DNA of 64,000 bases from Alectoria sarmentosa (GCA_009733775.1 WOGZ01000147.1:17404-81403); one strand, 5' to 3'; positions 11,429 through 23,902 are shown, numbered from the stretch's first letter. A program made the numbers and translations. Notes: generated from the sequence alone by a model not told the origin.

Positions 11429-12103
11429 TCATTCCTCCACGGCCTTGACAGCTTCCTCAAAGTCCGGTATCCAGTCCGCCCTCCCAGCAGCCCCTCCCCA
11501 CGTAACCACTCCGTTTCTATCCACAGCAAAGCTTCCACTCGTCTGCCATCTACTCCCACTCTCAGTCGGCCGATTCCACTGCAATAGTCAGTGCTTCATG
11601 ATGAAGTAGTCCGGAAACATGCCTCGCGACTCAAACCGGGGTATGGATCAGGAAACAGGGCTAGGAAAGCTACTTACAATCCCCTGCTCTGTTCCCAACT
11701 TATATACGCTCCACAGACTGGCCGGATTCAGGACATGCCAGAAAGTGCTCACGCCCAGACCCCAATGCGCAAACAGCTCCTTCTCACAGTCCACAATGAC
11801 GCGGACACTCGCGGCGCCGCCAACGGCATCGAGCCATTTGTTTGTGGCAGATTGATCGCTGTGGGAGAAGGCGACGAAATTGATAGACGAGTGGGCTGAG
11901 GCCGCGGTACGAAAGGATCGGAACGTCTTCTCAGCGAAGGGGCAGCCACAGTGGCGTAGGAAGGTGAGAATTGTGGGTTTCTTATCGGGGGGGGGAAGTT
12001 GGAGCTTTGATGTGGAGGGAGCGTTGGCGCCAATGGATGGTATGGGGCATGTGGAGAGCTGGGAGGGGAACATCCATGAGGCTGCCTCTTGTTGAAAGGT
12101 CAT
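11429..12103 (-). CDS. peroxiredoxin-like (AhpC/TSA, PRXL2/AAED1-type) protein
   Basis: Two exons (12103-11678 and 11578-11429) give 576 nt, or 191 aa. The start is the ATG of MTFQQEAASWMF. The upstream in-frame extension is a Pro/Ser-rich leader and is less likely to be coding. The fold is thioredoxin-like: ILTFLRHCGCPFAEK carries the CxC/CPF active-site segment, followed by INFVAFSHSD, VRVIVDCEKELFAHWGLG and, across the intron, SGSFAVDRNGVVTWGG. Family members are prostamide/peroxiredoxin-like redox proteins, usually cytosolic. Exact activity is not predictable. The protein lacks any membrane segment. Confidence 0.85.
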
Positions 12104-13381
12104 GTGGAGTGAGTCTTGGGGGTGGGATGGTGGAATGGTGGAATGGTGGTAGGGAGCCAAATGCTTGCGAGGGCTGGAATAGAGTGGTGGAGGATATGGG
12201 AGAGGGGAGGGGAAGCCAAGAAAAAGAAGGCTCAGGTACTCTACTCGTACTGCGAATATATTCTCCACTGGGCTGGCAGATGGTCAGGCGGGCCTGGTAA
12301 CTTCAAGGTCTTGGAAAGTCAAGTCAAGGAAAGGAAAGGAAAGGTAAGGAAAGTGATAGATAGGGTACGAGTACATACATACAGTACACATAGATGCTAT
12401 AGATGACCCCAAACATGATGGGATGATGAACTGATGATGAGTTTGCTCTCTGCTTGTCTCTGATGCGCTGCGTGACATTCTTTTGCTTCTCCCTTTCTCT
12501 TTCTCTTTCTCTTTCTCTTTCTCTTTCTCTCCACTGAACATTGTTATAGATCCCAAGCATAGGCCCAGGCTGAAAGGGTTGCTACCGGAGAGCAATGGCT
12601 CATGAGAGCAGAAGCGATCATGCCTCTCTCTACTTGCCCTCCGTGCCCAAGGTACAGTTTTACAATCAGGTCAACAATTGATGCCACTCATGCCAATTGT
12701 CTTTTTGCCCAATGATGCCCCACAATGCCCATACATGTGTACCAACGGCCAAATACCAATATCATTTTACCATACATGATAGCCGAAAAGCATTTGTGCA
12801 TTAATACTCCTAGTGTCCGTTAAATATACCTGGGCTTACTTTACCGAATTACAGTTACCTTGGCGGTGATCCGGTTCTGCATGAAAGTACCTAGGTACTT
12901 TATGGTGGTACAGTAGATTATTAAGCCATCTTACTCCCAGTACTAGTACTCTACAATTCTGCATCCAAGTCTGCATGCCATGCTAAGGATCCCGTCGGGT
13001 CTGATCAAGCAGCCATTTCGCATTGCCTACCCACCCAGGAGCTCGGGAATATTTATGCACTTGGGGCTGAGAATACAATTACAATTAGATCGAGTCATCA
13101 TTCTTACAAGTTACAACTACATAAAAAACCGAATATACATCACATGGATAAAATATACGGATTCCCTGCCTTCAGGGCTCGGAAATCGAGCCGAAGGGCG
13201 TCACCGAAGACTGAAGACATGACAAGGGCATCGTCCCACATATATCAGAGTATTCCTGCAACGCCAACGCAATACCAATGCACCTCTCAAGCAACGCACT
13301 CGTCACATTGCACGTTTCATCCTCCGACCAATCACATGGTCCAGGAGCAAACAACCGGCAGACGGTAGGCTATATCCCCAC
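12104..13381. other. intergenic with CTTTCT microsatellite
   Basis: This is promoter of the peroxiredoxin-like gene and 3' flank of the transporter gene. About six copies of a 6-bp CTTTCT unit lie at roughly 12,489-12,528. The remainder is moderately AT-rich and shows no coding potential. Confidence 0.5.
12489..12530. repeat. (CTTTCT)n microsatellite
   Basis: A pure pyrimidine hexanucleotide run of about 40 nt. It produces spurious Lys/Glu repeats on the opposite strand. Confidence 0.9.
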
Positions 13382-15101
13382 CTAGTAGGTGAATCGGAAC
13401 TTGGGATGCTCATCGCCAAGGTTCTCCACCTCCTCCTTGGCTAGGCTCAGCCGGCCATCTCTCTCGCCTCGCTCCCTCCTCTTGTTTTCAAGTCTCAGAC
13501 CAATGGCAAAGACTGTGCAAGCAAGGCCACACATCCATATCAGTGCCAGTGAAACTCCATAGCCAACCGGGTACCGGGGTTTCTGCTTCGTCATGTAGAT
13601 GTTGCTGGCGATAATGCCCCCAAAATTGCCGAACCCGATCTGCATGGCCGCGTTGATGCTTCGTTTGTAGTGGCCACCCATGTTATTGCTTAACCATACC
13701 AAAGTGATGGGCTGAGTTATGTAGCCACCGGCCATGACCAGGTAGACGGCAAAATAGCGAGCGCCGACCGAGACCGACCCTTGCGCGAGCAGGATGATGT
13801 ATCCTATGCTCGCGGTCACAACGCCGAGCATGGCGAAAGCGTAGCGATGCTGGAGACGGTCTGTCAAGAGGGCGGATATGAGACACGTCACTGCGGCGAC
13901 AATGTAAATCGGGATCGAAAGGACTTGTGCACGGACGGCAGTCCAGCCCAATTCGCTGAGAATTGTTGGGGTGAAGAAAGAGGTGCTGTAGCCCGTGTTG
14001 TTGACACCGAGATACATCAGAATCCTGTCAACTGATGAGCCAAGGCGAACAAGTACGCATGAAATCAGCGGCCAAGGAGCAGATAGGTTGCACACCCCAC
14101 GTAGATCTTCCAATCACCAAAGGCACGCCGCCTGGCTTTACTGTCCAATCGGTCCATTCTAGCATCTGCCATATCTTCGCTCAAACGACGGATGAGCAAC
14201 TGCCGCTCTGCGGGAGTGAGGAACTTGGCTGTTTCAGGCCAGTCGACGATGAGAAATCTGGAAATGACGGCGAATGCGAAAGTGGCGAGGCCTTCGATGA
14301 TGAAGATCCAGCGCCAGCCATCGTAGCCACCGACCCCAGCCATTTTCGCCAAAGCGTATGCGAGGAGCTGCAAACAAGATCAGGTACGGCTGCAGGCAAT
14401 GATAGGGTCTTATAGGGTACGCACCCCGCTCCACGCCCCTGCCAAGATGACAGCAGAGAAGAACAAATTAAACCTCCATTGTAATTCGTATCGGCGGTAG
14501 TACATCGAAATTAGGTACATGCAGCCTAGTTCACATGAGGAATGAGATCTCCAGTTCGGAGTATCATCTCACCTGGAAAGAAGCCAGCTTCACAAAGCCC
14601 AAGCAAGAATCTGCACACTATTAGGCCAGAGTAACTCTGGGTGACTCCTAGGCAAACAGTCACAATGCCTGTGTTCAATTGTCAGATAGGTCAAGTGAAT
14701 TAGAGACAGCGGGTTTCACCCCAAAATATCATGATGGAACTTAACCATGTCGAGGGCGCCACCTTCCTGATCAAAAGATTGCTGGGTATTTCGAAAAGGA
14801 TGTAAGGTATGAAGAAGACGAAAAGAGCAACGTTATAGTCCTGGCCTTTCATCTTGAGGTCCTTTTCCAGGCCCTGAAGACGTGCATTGCCAATGTTAAT
14901 TCGGTCGATGAAAGCCAGTGAGTAAAGCAAGGAAAGCACTGGGATAACGTAGAGGTCACATTTGCGGACGAGTCTCTTCTCAGCAGCTCGGTCGATGGGC
15001 TCTAGGTGAGGAAGGTGATGGCTAAGGCCATCTTCAGAAATGCTCATGCTGCCAGGAGAGCTGTCGAATAGGACTGGCTTCTCGTACGTGCTGATGTCCA
15101 T
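13382..15101 (-). CDS. MFS transporter, Dal5/allantoate permease-like (ACS family)
   Basis: Five exons (15101-14720, 14668-14573, 14525-14425, 14367-14096, 14024-13382) give 1,494 nt, or 497 aa, normal for the anion:cation symporter family. After a cytosolic N-terminus come about 12 membrane segments. The family signatures are visible: FIDRINIGNARLQGLEKDL in TM1, IPSNLLIRK after TM2, CRFLLGLCEAGFFPG, GWRWIFIIEG, DWPETAKFLTPAER in the central loop and ITLVWLSNNMGGHYKRS. Fungal relatives carry allantoate, nicotinate, pantothenate, biotin or other organic anions across the plasma membrane. The substrate cannot be read from sequence. No neighbouring pathway genes suggest one. Confidence 0.92.
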
Positions 15102-17326
15102 GGCTAAGGGGCCACGATGATTTCAAAGATTTTTGTGGGAAAGAGGAAAGTGCGAACGGACCACCTGTCGAAGAGAAGGTATGGTCCGCAAGATCCCAAC
15201 TCTAGGGATTGAGGCGGGCCGAAGATTTACTAGAAAAGGCTCACTAGACGTTTTGAGTATGAATTTGTATATTTGGCCAGATATAAGAGTGATCAAAGGA
15301 AGGAGAAAGGAGATATATGTCCTCTTGGCCTCTGCTCAAGGGATGATAGCATTCCAGAACGCGCTTTCCGTCTGGTCGGCCAGAAAGGCCTCATGATGAT
15401 GGAAGTTTACGATATCAGCGAATGTGACCGTGATAGGAAGCTAAAGGTATTCTCCGCCAAACTTGCAGTCTCTAAGATGCCAAGGACATGAGGATGCGAT
15501 CAAAGCGCCTCAGCATATGGAAAGCGCAGCGTTTGATAGGCAGATCTGAGGGGATAGCTGCACATGCAACGGCTGAGGTTGGATAATCCGGTGTGGAGAG
15601 ATCGAAGAGCAGCGTCATTGGTGACTCCGGAATTTTCCCCCCTCTCCATCAACGGTTCACCCCTCTTTACCTCTGGGTTTGAGACACAGATTGTCTCCAA
15701 GCAAGCCCGGTGCACTCGAGCAGTGAGGGTTTTCTTCGCCAGTTCAGAGCCCCGCAATGACTTTGCCAGAGCCAGCAGCGCGTAAGAAGGCAGGTCGAGT
15801 CCTGAGGCATCTTTTGGTTCCCTGCATGGAAGACCCTTGGCAAGACAGTCTCATTTGCCAATCACATTTTGGAAATTTATGTTGCACCGAGCATGGCCGC
15901 GACTATCTTTCAGCAAGAGGAAGAAGAAGGAGCTTGGACAAGGGGTGATCTCGGTACGATCTTACTATGAATGTTGGCGCAGGCTTCACGCGCTTTGGCC
16001 TCCTCACCAGACTGACAGCAATGTCTTCATATCTTGACCTTCTCCATGCCAATTCATGCCAACTCAGCTCTATTGTTGCATCCGCAATCCGACAAGCTGA
16101 CGATTTTGCACGTTGTCATTATGTATGCCAACGGATTGGCCTACTGAGGCTTGAAGGTGATTTTGGCCGTTGCTGTCCCAGGCAGGAACTAGGGTGGTGC
16201 TAATGGCCACTCCAGCACGAAGAATCATCCCTAATTGACGCCATGCAAGATGTTCAGTGCCCAAGTACACCGTCGAAGTGAACCAGCTCCACTAGACGCT
16301 CCCGGGGCAAAGGTAAGGGGCCAATTTAGCGTGCATGCTCTAAGGTAGATAGGTAATGTAGGTACCTAGGCAGGTATGTTAGGCAGTTGATAGCTTCGTA
16401 CGAATAGAGTATCCTCAGCCTTCACCCTTGTAGAGAACATGTAGAGTACTTTACTTGCTTTGCCTTGGAGACCTCGATACTATGTAAGGTAGCTAGGCGA
16501 TCATCCGTCCTTACCGAATACCCACCCTCCGAGCCGTCTTGGAGCTCCCGAGAAGCCCTGAAGCCCTACAGCCCTAAAGCCCTAAAGCAAAAGCAAAAAA
16601 GCCCCTCTCCCCTCTCCTCCCCTCAAGCCGAATTTTATAAGTCAAGTTTTACAAGTCAAATTTTGTATTGTACATAGGTACATCCAAACAAGACAGTCAA
16701 GGACAATTGTACAAAAATCAACAGGGCAAACATTGATGGTATCATCTTTTACATTACAAGTATATAGCTGCTTGCTTTTCTGCGTCGCTTGGTCCCCATC
16801 AAAATCATGCCTGAAGCTTGGTGGGAAAAAGCCGTCATCTATCAGGTGAAGGGCCATTTTGGAAAAATAAATGGTCTCATCCTTGCGCCAGGTCTATTCT
16901 GCATCTTTCCTGGATTCCAATGCAGACGGATGGGGAGAGTACGTACTTTCCCCGTCCACATTCCCTGTCCGGACTATCGGTTCATTTGCCGGCCTCTGGG
17001 AGCAGTCATTCTCACTCGGTAATCTGCCTCCTGGCATCGCAACAATAGCCACTGCTATGGAAGCAAATACCGACTGCCTAGATCATAACGTTGTCAGCGC
17101 TGCATCTACGTGAGACACAACAAACCTATGAGCTAAAACAATCAAAAAAAGTCCGAGGGTTCCTCCACAAACGGCCATGAGACCATGCTCGGGAGTTTGG
17201 CAAAGGGCAAACCCAAGGCCACAGTCCGCTGGAAGAGAGCATCAGACTGTTCTTATTGGGCACTGTTGCGACATGTTTTGTAGACATTGCCACCAGAGAA
17301 ATCCATGAGATTGAAGTCAGTAGATT
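15102..17326. other. intergenic, 2.2 kb, no gene recognised
   Basis: Only short frames occur, none with a family resemblance or convincing splice structure. At about 16,555-16,592 there are four degenerate copies of a 9-bp AGCCCTAAA unit, which look telomere-like but are internal. The transporter promoter is at the left and the ProRS 3' flank at the right. Confidence 0.45.
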
Positions 17327-19646
17327 TTACAACTGCCGCAGGAGCTGCTCAATAAAAGACTGTAAATCGTCGGCGGATACAGACTCCTTCACACTCAATC
17401 TTCGGCACTGCACCTCACATTTCCTTTCCTTCTTCCAGTCCCTGCCTAGAATTATAATCACAGGATAGCCGATCATATCTGCATCCTTAAGCTTCCAGCC
17501 AAAGTTCCTTTCTCGGTCATCCAAGATAGCGTCAATTGGTGCTTGAGGATTGCAAGTAGTGAGCAGATCATACACTTCTGGAGCTTCACTTTCTGAGCCT
17601 TTGGTTGGAATAACTATTGCTTCGAAAGGTGCCATCATCCGTGGCCAGTTGAGGCCTTTGGAATCTACGAGAGAGTCGGCTACTGCTGCGATCAAGCGGG
17701 ACACACCGATCCCATGGCAGCCCATCTGTACTGGAACCCGATCGGATAGGGTGACAATTTGACTTGGAACACTGGGCGCTTCCCGCTGCGAGTCTTTCTG
17801 CGAAGGATCTGCATCGACTATAGCTTCCAAAGGCTCGCTGTATCGGGTACCTAGGTGGAACGTATGTCCAAGCTCAACAGCGCTTTCAATCTTCAAAGTG
17901 CCTTCATCGCAGTTGGGGCAGGAGTCGCCAGTCTCAATCCTGACGAGATCGACCACGTTGTCTGTTTCAGCAAATCTATCCTCAATAGGAATATCCATGC
18001 CTCCAATCAAGATTGAAGATATATCGGGGAGAATCGAGGGAGGTCGCCGCAAGATATATCGCATGTCGACAACTCGATAGATGCGAGCCTTAATCCGAGA
18101 TTCGCCCTCAGCGGCGACAGCTCTTTCAGCCTTGAAAACTTCTAACGGATTCTCGACACCTAGATCGAGCTCCGAGAATATCCTTTTAATTGCGTGAGGG
18201 TTGATCTCAGTCGTCCGGTAACGCTTTCCAGCTGCTGCTAGGACTTCGATCTCTCTGGGTAGAAGAACTTGGACTAAAGTATTCCGATCGTGGCTGATAC
18301 CAAACCATTGCTTATTGGGATCACTCGGTTGGTATTCGATATCTCCATCGAAGTCTTCCCCCAGTCTTAGTCCCAGCAGCCCCGCCTCAAAATTCCGCTG
18401 TGCATACTCGTAGTCAGAGGCGTCAATTCTTTGGGCGTCGAGTACGTCATCCCTGATTTCAGGAGTCCTATGAGTTTGAGATATCCTGCTTTCCGCGAGT
18501 TCTTCGTTGACGACGTAGTTGCAAGAATTACAAGTGACAAGCTTATCCTCTCCCTTCTTCGAAGGAAAGTGGTACTCATGGCTGAGACTGCCTCCGATCT
18601 CACCAGAAGAGGCTTCGGCCGTCAGGTAAGGTAACCTCAATTCTCTGAAGAATGCACTGTAAGCGTGCCGTACAGTCTCGTATGTCTGAAGCGCCTGTTC
18701 AGCGGTAGCATCGAATGTGTACAGATCCTTCATCAGAAACTCCCTAGTTCGGAGAAGACCCTGGCGCGGACGTGGCTCATCTCGATATTTGCGTGCTGCA
18801 AAGTCAGCCTCCGAAAACCTAGCATATTAGACAATAGAACGAACATATTTGGTACAGTCTAAGTGGCAACTCTTTGTAGGATTTGACAATACTACCTACT
18901 AAAGAGGTGATCTCTTCTTCATGCGTAGGTGACAACAGGTATTTTCCACCTTTGCGGTCTTGCAATCTGAAAAGCTGCGACTTGCACGTTAGAAGTGTTC
19001 ATGGCCGAGCCAAAGAGCATGTGCGGTTGGGAGTTAGACTCACTTCGGAGCTGCTACTATCCAGCCTTCCCGTCTTCTTCCACAAGGCCTCAGACGAGAA
19101 TGTTGACAATGATAGCTTTGCTGCACCTAAGAGATACGTAAGTCATGGGGGACTTTTGGACGCTGTAACAATCAGACGAACCAAGCTTTAGCATGTGCTT
19201 ATCAAGTAGTCTTTCTACTTTTTCTTGTACCCGCATCCCAAGTGGCAAGAACTGGAAAAGTCCTGAATGCGCCTGTAGAACAAGGTGAGTAGATAAAGTT
19301 GGTTCAAAAAGACTACTACAAACCTGACGTATGAAGCCAGCGCCGATCAGAAAGGAATGGGCATCTTCTGCATCGTCAGCGTTTTAGCCAATGAAGAACC
19401 TAATTTGGTACCTTTCGCGTGCTCTGTGGGGGCAACCCCGCCCGTCGGCACCCAGAATGCAGATAGTCGCGTTCTGCCGTCGTCCTGGAGAAATTAGCCA
19501 GTCCCAAAGACTTTCGGCAGAGGCTTGCTGACATGGTAATAGCGTAGCCCCAAGCCGGCCCCAGCGCGAGAGCAGGCTATCAAATTGGAGATTTCAGGCA
19601 AATCGCGAGAGCGCAAGATTTTCTCTGCTTGAAGGAATCCCTTCAT
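17327..19646 (-). CDS. AIM10: mitochondrial prolyl-tRNA synthetase, bacterial type
   Basis: Charges mitochondrial tRNA-Pro. Seven exons (19646-19533, 19484-19412, 19367-19324, 19272-19182, 19126-19044, 18974-18845, 18795-17327) give 2,004 nt, or 667 aa. The first about 40 residues (MKGFLQAEKILRSRD) can serve as a mitochondrial presequence. Class II motifs are clear: motif 1 region LPLGMRVQEKVERLLDKHM, motif 2 SPTHEEEIT and YRDEPRPRQGLLRTREF, motif 3 GCHGIGVSRLIAAVAD. Between motifs 2 and 3 lies the bacterial-type insertion (about residues 285-420), which in bacteria edits mischarged tRNA. The C-terminal anticodon-binding domain ends at LRQL. The yeast orthologue is AIM10, named by family and not by synteny. 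Confidence 0.95.
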
Positions 19647-20109
19647 CCAAGGCAAAGCTGATGACAAAAAAAAGAGGTAGTAGGAATTCTGACACGGTTT
19701 ACATATTTCGCGTCAATAACTTGAAAGGTGGTACATAGTTGTGGAGATCGGATCGCGAAAGAATGTTGTGTACAAGTTTTTACCATTTTCTGAGAATCAA
19801 CCGCAAAGATACCCGCGCGGCAGTTGCTATGTGAATCTCAAATGTAAATATTGTCTAGAGACTTTTTCATTTGCAATACCATTGAGACTAGAATCATCCA
19901 GAATTCTTCTTGAATTCGAAGCTATTGACAATTTACAAGCTTAGCATACAGGGAAAACCTGGCGAGGCCGAGGGGCCAACCCTCCAAATCCTGTTCCCTC
20001 AGGCCCCGGACAAATCCCTCATATCTACTGCAGCAATTTAAGAAACACTGCTGGGCACATCTATCAGATAATCAATTTCAAGCAGCCATTCCAATCACTG
20101 CCTGCAGAT
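19647..20109. promoter_or_regulatory. divergent promoter region, ProRS / cell-wall protein
   Basis: 463 bp separate the two divergent starts. A 67-codon frame at 19,741-19,944 has no family resemblance. No specific site was recognised. Confidence 0.4.
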
Positions 20110-20895
20110 ATGCGCGCCCTCATCGCATATGCCCTAACCGCCTGCCTCACTCTTCCACCTGCTCTTGCAGCCCAGTACTCACCCTTCGTCGCCTCTACCA
20201 CGGAGCAATCCTCCAGGCTTGAAGGTCTCATAAGTCTAAATCTCTTTCGTCGAGATTCTAAATGTCCCATCTCCTGCTCCTCGGTCGGCAACAGCAAAGC
20301 CTGCTGCCCCAAGAATACCAATTGTGCCATTGATCCAGCCGGAAACATCGCATGCTGTCCGGATAATGCTGATTGCACAGGAATGGTAGGCCCAGCAGCA
20401 GCGCCTACCACAGCATTACCAGTTGCTGGTACTTCAACAACGGCAAGTGCAGCAGCCATCACGCATGCCATCACTGGGAGCAGCACCGTTGCGAACAGCT
20501 ATTACCCCTTTCCATTTCTTCCGACAACATACGCGAACGCTGCTGAGTGCACAACCTCGTATTCGAGCTGCCAATTAGAGTCCGCAAAGTGCACAGGCAT
20601 GTTGGAAGGAGGTGGAATAGGAGGTGTGACAGTCTCCGGCCCGGGCGGAGGTATCACGCAACAGGGGGCCATTGCACCAGCGTCGGCGGAGTCGATCTGT
20701 TCTAGTCTGAGTGCGGAAGCGTGCCATGGACTAGCACTTACGCAATGTTCGACGCTTGGTGGTGCTGCTAAGACAGCGGCGGCTGGGACCTTTGTGGCGG
20801 GAAGTGCGAACACCGCGCCAACAAGATGTGCGGCGGCATTGTATGGCGTGGGTGTGGGAGTAGCGGTAGGACTGGCGGGTCGTGTCATGGGTTAA
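20110..20895 (+). CDS. GPI-type Cys-rich cell-surface protein
   Basis: Intronless, 261 aa. A signal peptide runs over residues 1-21 (MRALIAYALTACLTLPPALAA). The mature part has a compact Cys cluster (CPISCSSVGNSKACCPKNT, then ACCPDNADC), a Thr/Ser/Ala-rich linker suited to O-glycosylation, a second Cys-containing region and a C-terminal small-residue plus hydrophobic tail (GVGVGVAVGLAGRVMG) that could be a GPI-anchor signal. The tail is short and ends almost hydrophobic, so anchoring is likely but not certain. It is probably a structural cell-wall or plasma membrane protein. It shares the CC-containing Cys pattern with the next gene downstream. Confidence 0.78.
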   Translation: MRALIAYALTACLTLPPALAAQYSPFVASTTEQSSRLEGLISLNLFRRDSKCPISCSSVGNSKACCPKNTNCAIDPAGNIACCPDNADCTGMVGPAAAPTTALPVAGTSTTASAAAITHAITGSSTVANSYYPFPFLPTTYANAAECTTSYSSCQLESAKCTGMLEGGGIGGVTVSGPGGGITQQGAIAPASAESICSSLSAEACHGLALTQCSTLGGAAKTAAAGTFVAGSANTAPTRCAAALYGVGVGVAVGLAGRVMG

Positions 20896-21780
20896 GTGAA
20901 AGAATTGTTCTTATGCCATTCATGTCAATGATTGAGGATTCGCTAGAATCAGTGATGAATTACGATTGGGCTTCTCAAATGGAAGCAGGGCTACATGAAC
21001 GTGGTGAAGGCAGGCAATCATAATTGACCGTAGATGATATCAACATTTTTTTGGTTACTGCTTCCTCTGTAAAATGATTAGAGAAGCTGCTGTTGGGCAG
21101 ATAGCAAACATACGTGAGAAGCGCTGGATACAAGACATAGGAATTGCACGGAGATTCTTGCCTAAATCCCACAGCGTTGAGACTGGGTTCGCAATATGTA
21201 AATGGAAAACTCATGCCTCATATCGTTCGCAGAGAAAATGCTGTTCAAAATCGTCTCCAAAAAGGTCTTGTTTACTTTAGCATTGGCTGTCCCGCCAACG
21301 CTAGAAGCCTAGAACGCTAAAAGTGTGGAAAAGAAGCAAAAGATTCGCCCGGCAATTAATAATTCCACGGATTCTGAAAGGGGAGCTCAACCACAAGGAA
21401 GTCAACGACACAGGTGTAGTCATTGACTCACCGTCATCAATTTCAGCCTCCTCAATTTTGACAGACATTGTCTAAGCAGTTCATTGTGGAGCGTTCTGAG
21501 TGGTCGAGTTTGTGGGAAGCGTGGCTGGGTGGAGGGGGGGTTGGGCGGCCAATCTGGTGGTGATAGAAACCTGCCCTTTCGATTCTCACTCACACTTTTG
21601 CAAACTTCTATCTCTCACAATTGTTGACGCTCGTTATACTGACTCTTTGTCGCCGTCGCGCAATTGTCGCTGATACCGAAGTGGGAGTTGGCAGAGACGG
21701 ACTAGGGCTTCTGCGAGACCAAGCTCAAGCGCTCAGCGCTTCCTCCATTCCTCGCTTCGACCATATACATTCCTTGGACA
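20896..21780. other. intergenic between two surface-protein genes
   Basis: 3' flank of the GPI-type gene and promoter of the next surface-protein gene. A purine/pyrimidine-skewed stretch with a G-run lies near 21,530. No coding region was recognised. Confidence 0.45.
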
Positions 21781-23001
21781 ATGCTCTTCTCACAGCCACC
21801 GACCCTCCTCTCCCTCCTCTTCACCATTCTCTCCTCACCTCACACTTCGGATGCAAGGCCCAATGCCCGAGACAGAGAGCTGCTCGAATCTCAGTACCAT
21901 TACCTCTCTGAACGAAGCTGCGCTGGCACTGCCTGTGGATGGTCAGGTCAACTGTGCTGCACTTCAGACCAAGCATGTTCGACGAACTCATTGGGCCAAG
22001 CTGAGTGTGAAGATAGCTCAAGCGCAGACACCTCCGAAGAGGGACAATGGGAATACTATACTACGACCTTTGTGGAGAGCGAGCTAGTCACGATGACCTC
22101 TACTTACAGCTCCTTCTTTGCCGCTGAGAGCACGACTGCCACTGCTGCTTCTCCTACCATCTCAGCCATCTCATGCGACACATCGATGAATGAAAGCCCT
22201 TGCGGAACCATCTGCTGCGCTGTAGGACAATATTGCGCTTTTGCCGGCCAATGCGCAGCAAGCAACGGAAACAGTGACCTCAGCAGTTCCTATCTGAACT
22301 CTGTTGTGTCCACCACCGCCACCGCCGCTGCCACCAACACCGCTTTCATTCGACCAACCACCAATGTAGCAACAACAGTTACAACAACAGGCTCCATGAC
22401 AACTACGGTTCCTTTCATGACAGCTTCAGCCTCTGCTTCAAGTGCAAGCAGCGCCGCCGGTATGACCGCCACGACAGCCAACAATGGCCTGAGTGCCGGT
22501 GCCATTGCCGGTATCGTCATCGGCGTCCTACTCGGCTTATTCTTGCTTTTCCTCTTCTGCGCCTTCTACTGCTTCAAGGGTTTGCTCGACGGCATATTGA
22601 GCTTCTTCGGCCTAAGGAACAAGAGGCGCAGGACCGAAGTCATCGAGGAAGAGCGATACTCCCACCACAGTCGTGCATCAGGAGGAGGCGGGCGAACGTG
22701 GTACGGTGGCACCGCGCGGCCGGCGAGGGTTGATAGGCCGAAGCAGGATGGTTTGGGTGGATTCTTAGGTGTAGCCGGGATCCTGGGCGCCTTGGCAATT
22801 TTCCTGGGGTTGAAGAGACGAAGGGATAGGAAGGCGAAGACTGAGACAACAGCGAGCACTTATTCTTACAGCGACTTTTCCAGTGAGAGTGAGTTTCATC
22901 TAATCCCCTAATTGCCTTCTCCAGATACTGACTTCTTCCTAGGTAGCGAGTCATCAGATCGAAGGACGCGAGATACGAGAAGAACAACAACAAGACGATA
23001 A
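21781..23001 (+). CDS. single-pass Cys-rich surface protein
   Basis: Two exons (21781-22888 and 22943-23001) give 1,167 nt, or 388 aa. It has a signal peptide (residues 1-25) and two short Cys modules (GTACGWSGQLCCTSDQAC and PCGTICCAVGQYCAFAGQC). A Thr/Ser/Ala-rich stalk follows, then one transmembrane segment near residues 240-262 (GAIAGIVIGVLLGLFLLFLF). The cytosolic side is basic with a second hydrophobic stretch (FLGVAGILGALAIFLGL), then a Ser/Arg-rich end. The layout resembles fungal cell-wall sensors, but no WSC or other named domain was recognised. The Cys modules recall those of the gene upstream, so the pair may be related surface proteins. Confidence 0.8.
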
Positions 23002-23231
23002 TAATGGTATGAGTCAGGGAGTTGTGTGTATTTGAGCGGGCAATCTGCATTTAGCGGGACATGGATATCCATCGGTACGAGAGTGCACATAGAGAGTCAT
23101 GTCATCGTCAGCTTTCAACGACTAAGAAGGATTGACGATATGTGAGATGTATATAAAGGCTCCAGTTAGCTGGTAATGGAACCATAGCAGCTGGGGATAT
23201 CAGGAAATATATTTGCCTAATTATGGTTTAC

Positions 23232-23763
23232 CCCTATATTCTTAATCATTGGGAAACGAAAAAAAAATCCGCGATTCTAGCACCCCCCAAATCAAAAATC
23301 AGAAATCAAGTTTCACAAACATTTTCACAACCACAACTCTTTATCGTTCAAGAACTTCGCAAGCTTTACCCATCATGATGATTAATAGATATCTCAATTT
23401 TGAAAGAGTTCTGTTTCGAATATCGCGAGTAACATCGTAGATTAAGGACATACAGCGAAAATACATTCGCTCGATTTTACATCAAAAAGTTACCTCGGCT
23501 GTTTTTTGACTGCAAAAATTACTTCGAAGATTTCGAAAAATCTGATGAATTTATGTTTTACAGTATAGCGAATAATCAAAATCCTTTATAAATCATAAGA
23601 ATTATTCTTCAATACATCTATCAAGACAGATGAAGTTTTTAAAATATTGCAAGTTATCGTTGTGAAGTTATTTGGAAGACATGATTTTTGAATTTTGATT
23701 TGAGGGGGGGTGCTAGAATCGCGGATTTTTTTCTTCGTTTCCCAATGATTAAGAATATAAGGG
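23232..23763. mobile_element. MITE-like element with ~65-bp inverted repeats, TA flanks
   Basis: The first about 65 nt from 23,232 (CCCCTATATTCTTAATCATT onward, through CCGCGATTCTAGCACCCCCC) reappear in inverse orientation ending at 23,763, with a few indels in the A-run. Both ends abut TA (23,230-31 and 23,764-65), the duplication made by Tc1/mariner-pogo transposases. The 0.5 kb interior is AT-rich and has no coding frame, so this is non-autonomous. It ends about 140 bp before the ESSS start codon. Confidence 0.82.
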
Positions 23764-23902
23764 TAAAGGCGAGCACACGATCCGGAGAACTTGCAAATTA
23801 TGCTAAATCATGTCCGCCAAGCCGCGATTTCGCTGCTCCTGCAAAATCGACCTCATACCCCCCATCTCCTCATTGTCACATCGCTCACCACATATCAACC
23901 CA

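Noticed and set aside
16555..16592. Telomere-like CCCTAAAG repeats
   Set aside because: Only four degenerate 9-bp units, internal and flanked by unique gene-bearing sequence. Not a telomere and not clearly an interstitial telomeric tract.
20502..20888. Minus-strand frame inside the GPI-type gene
   Set aside because: Shadow produced by the GC-rich Ala/Thr codons of the real gene on the opposite strand.
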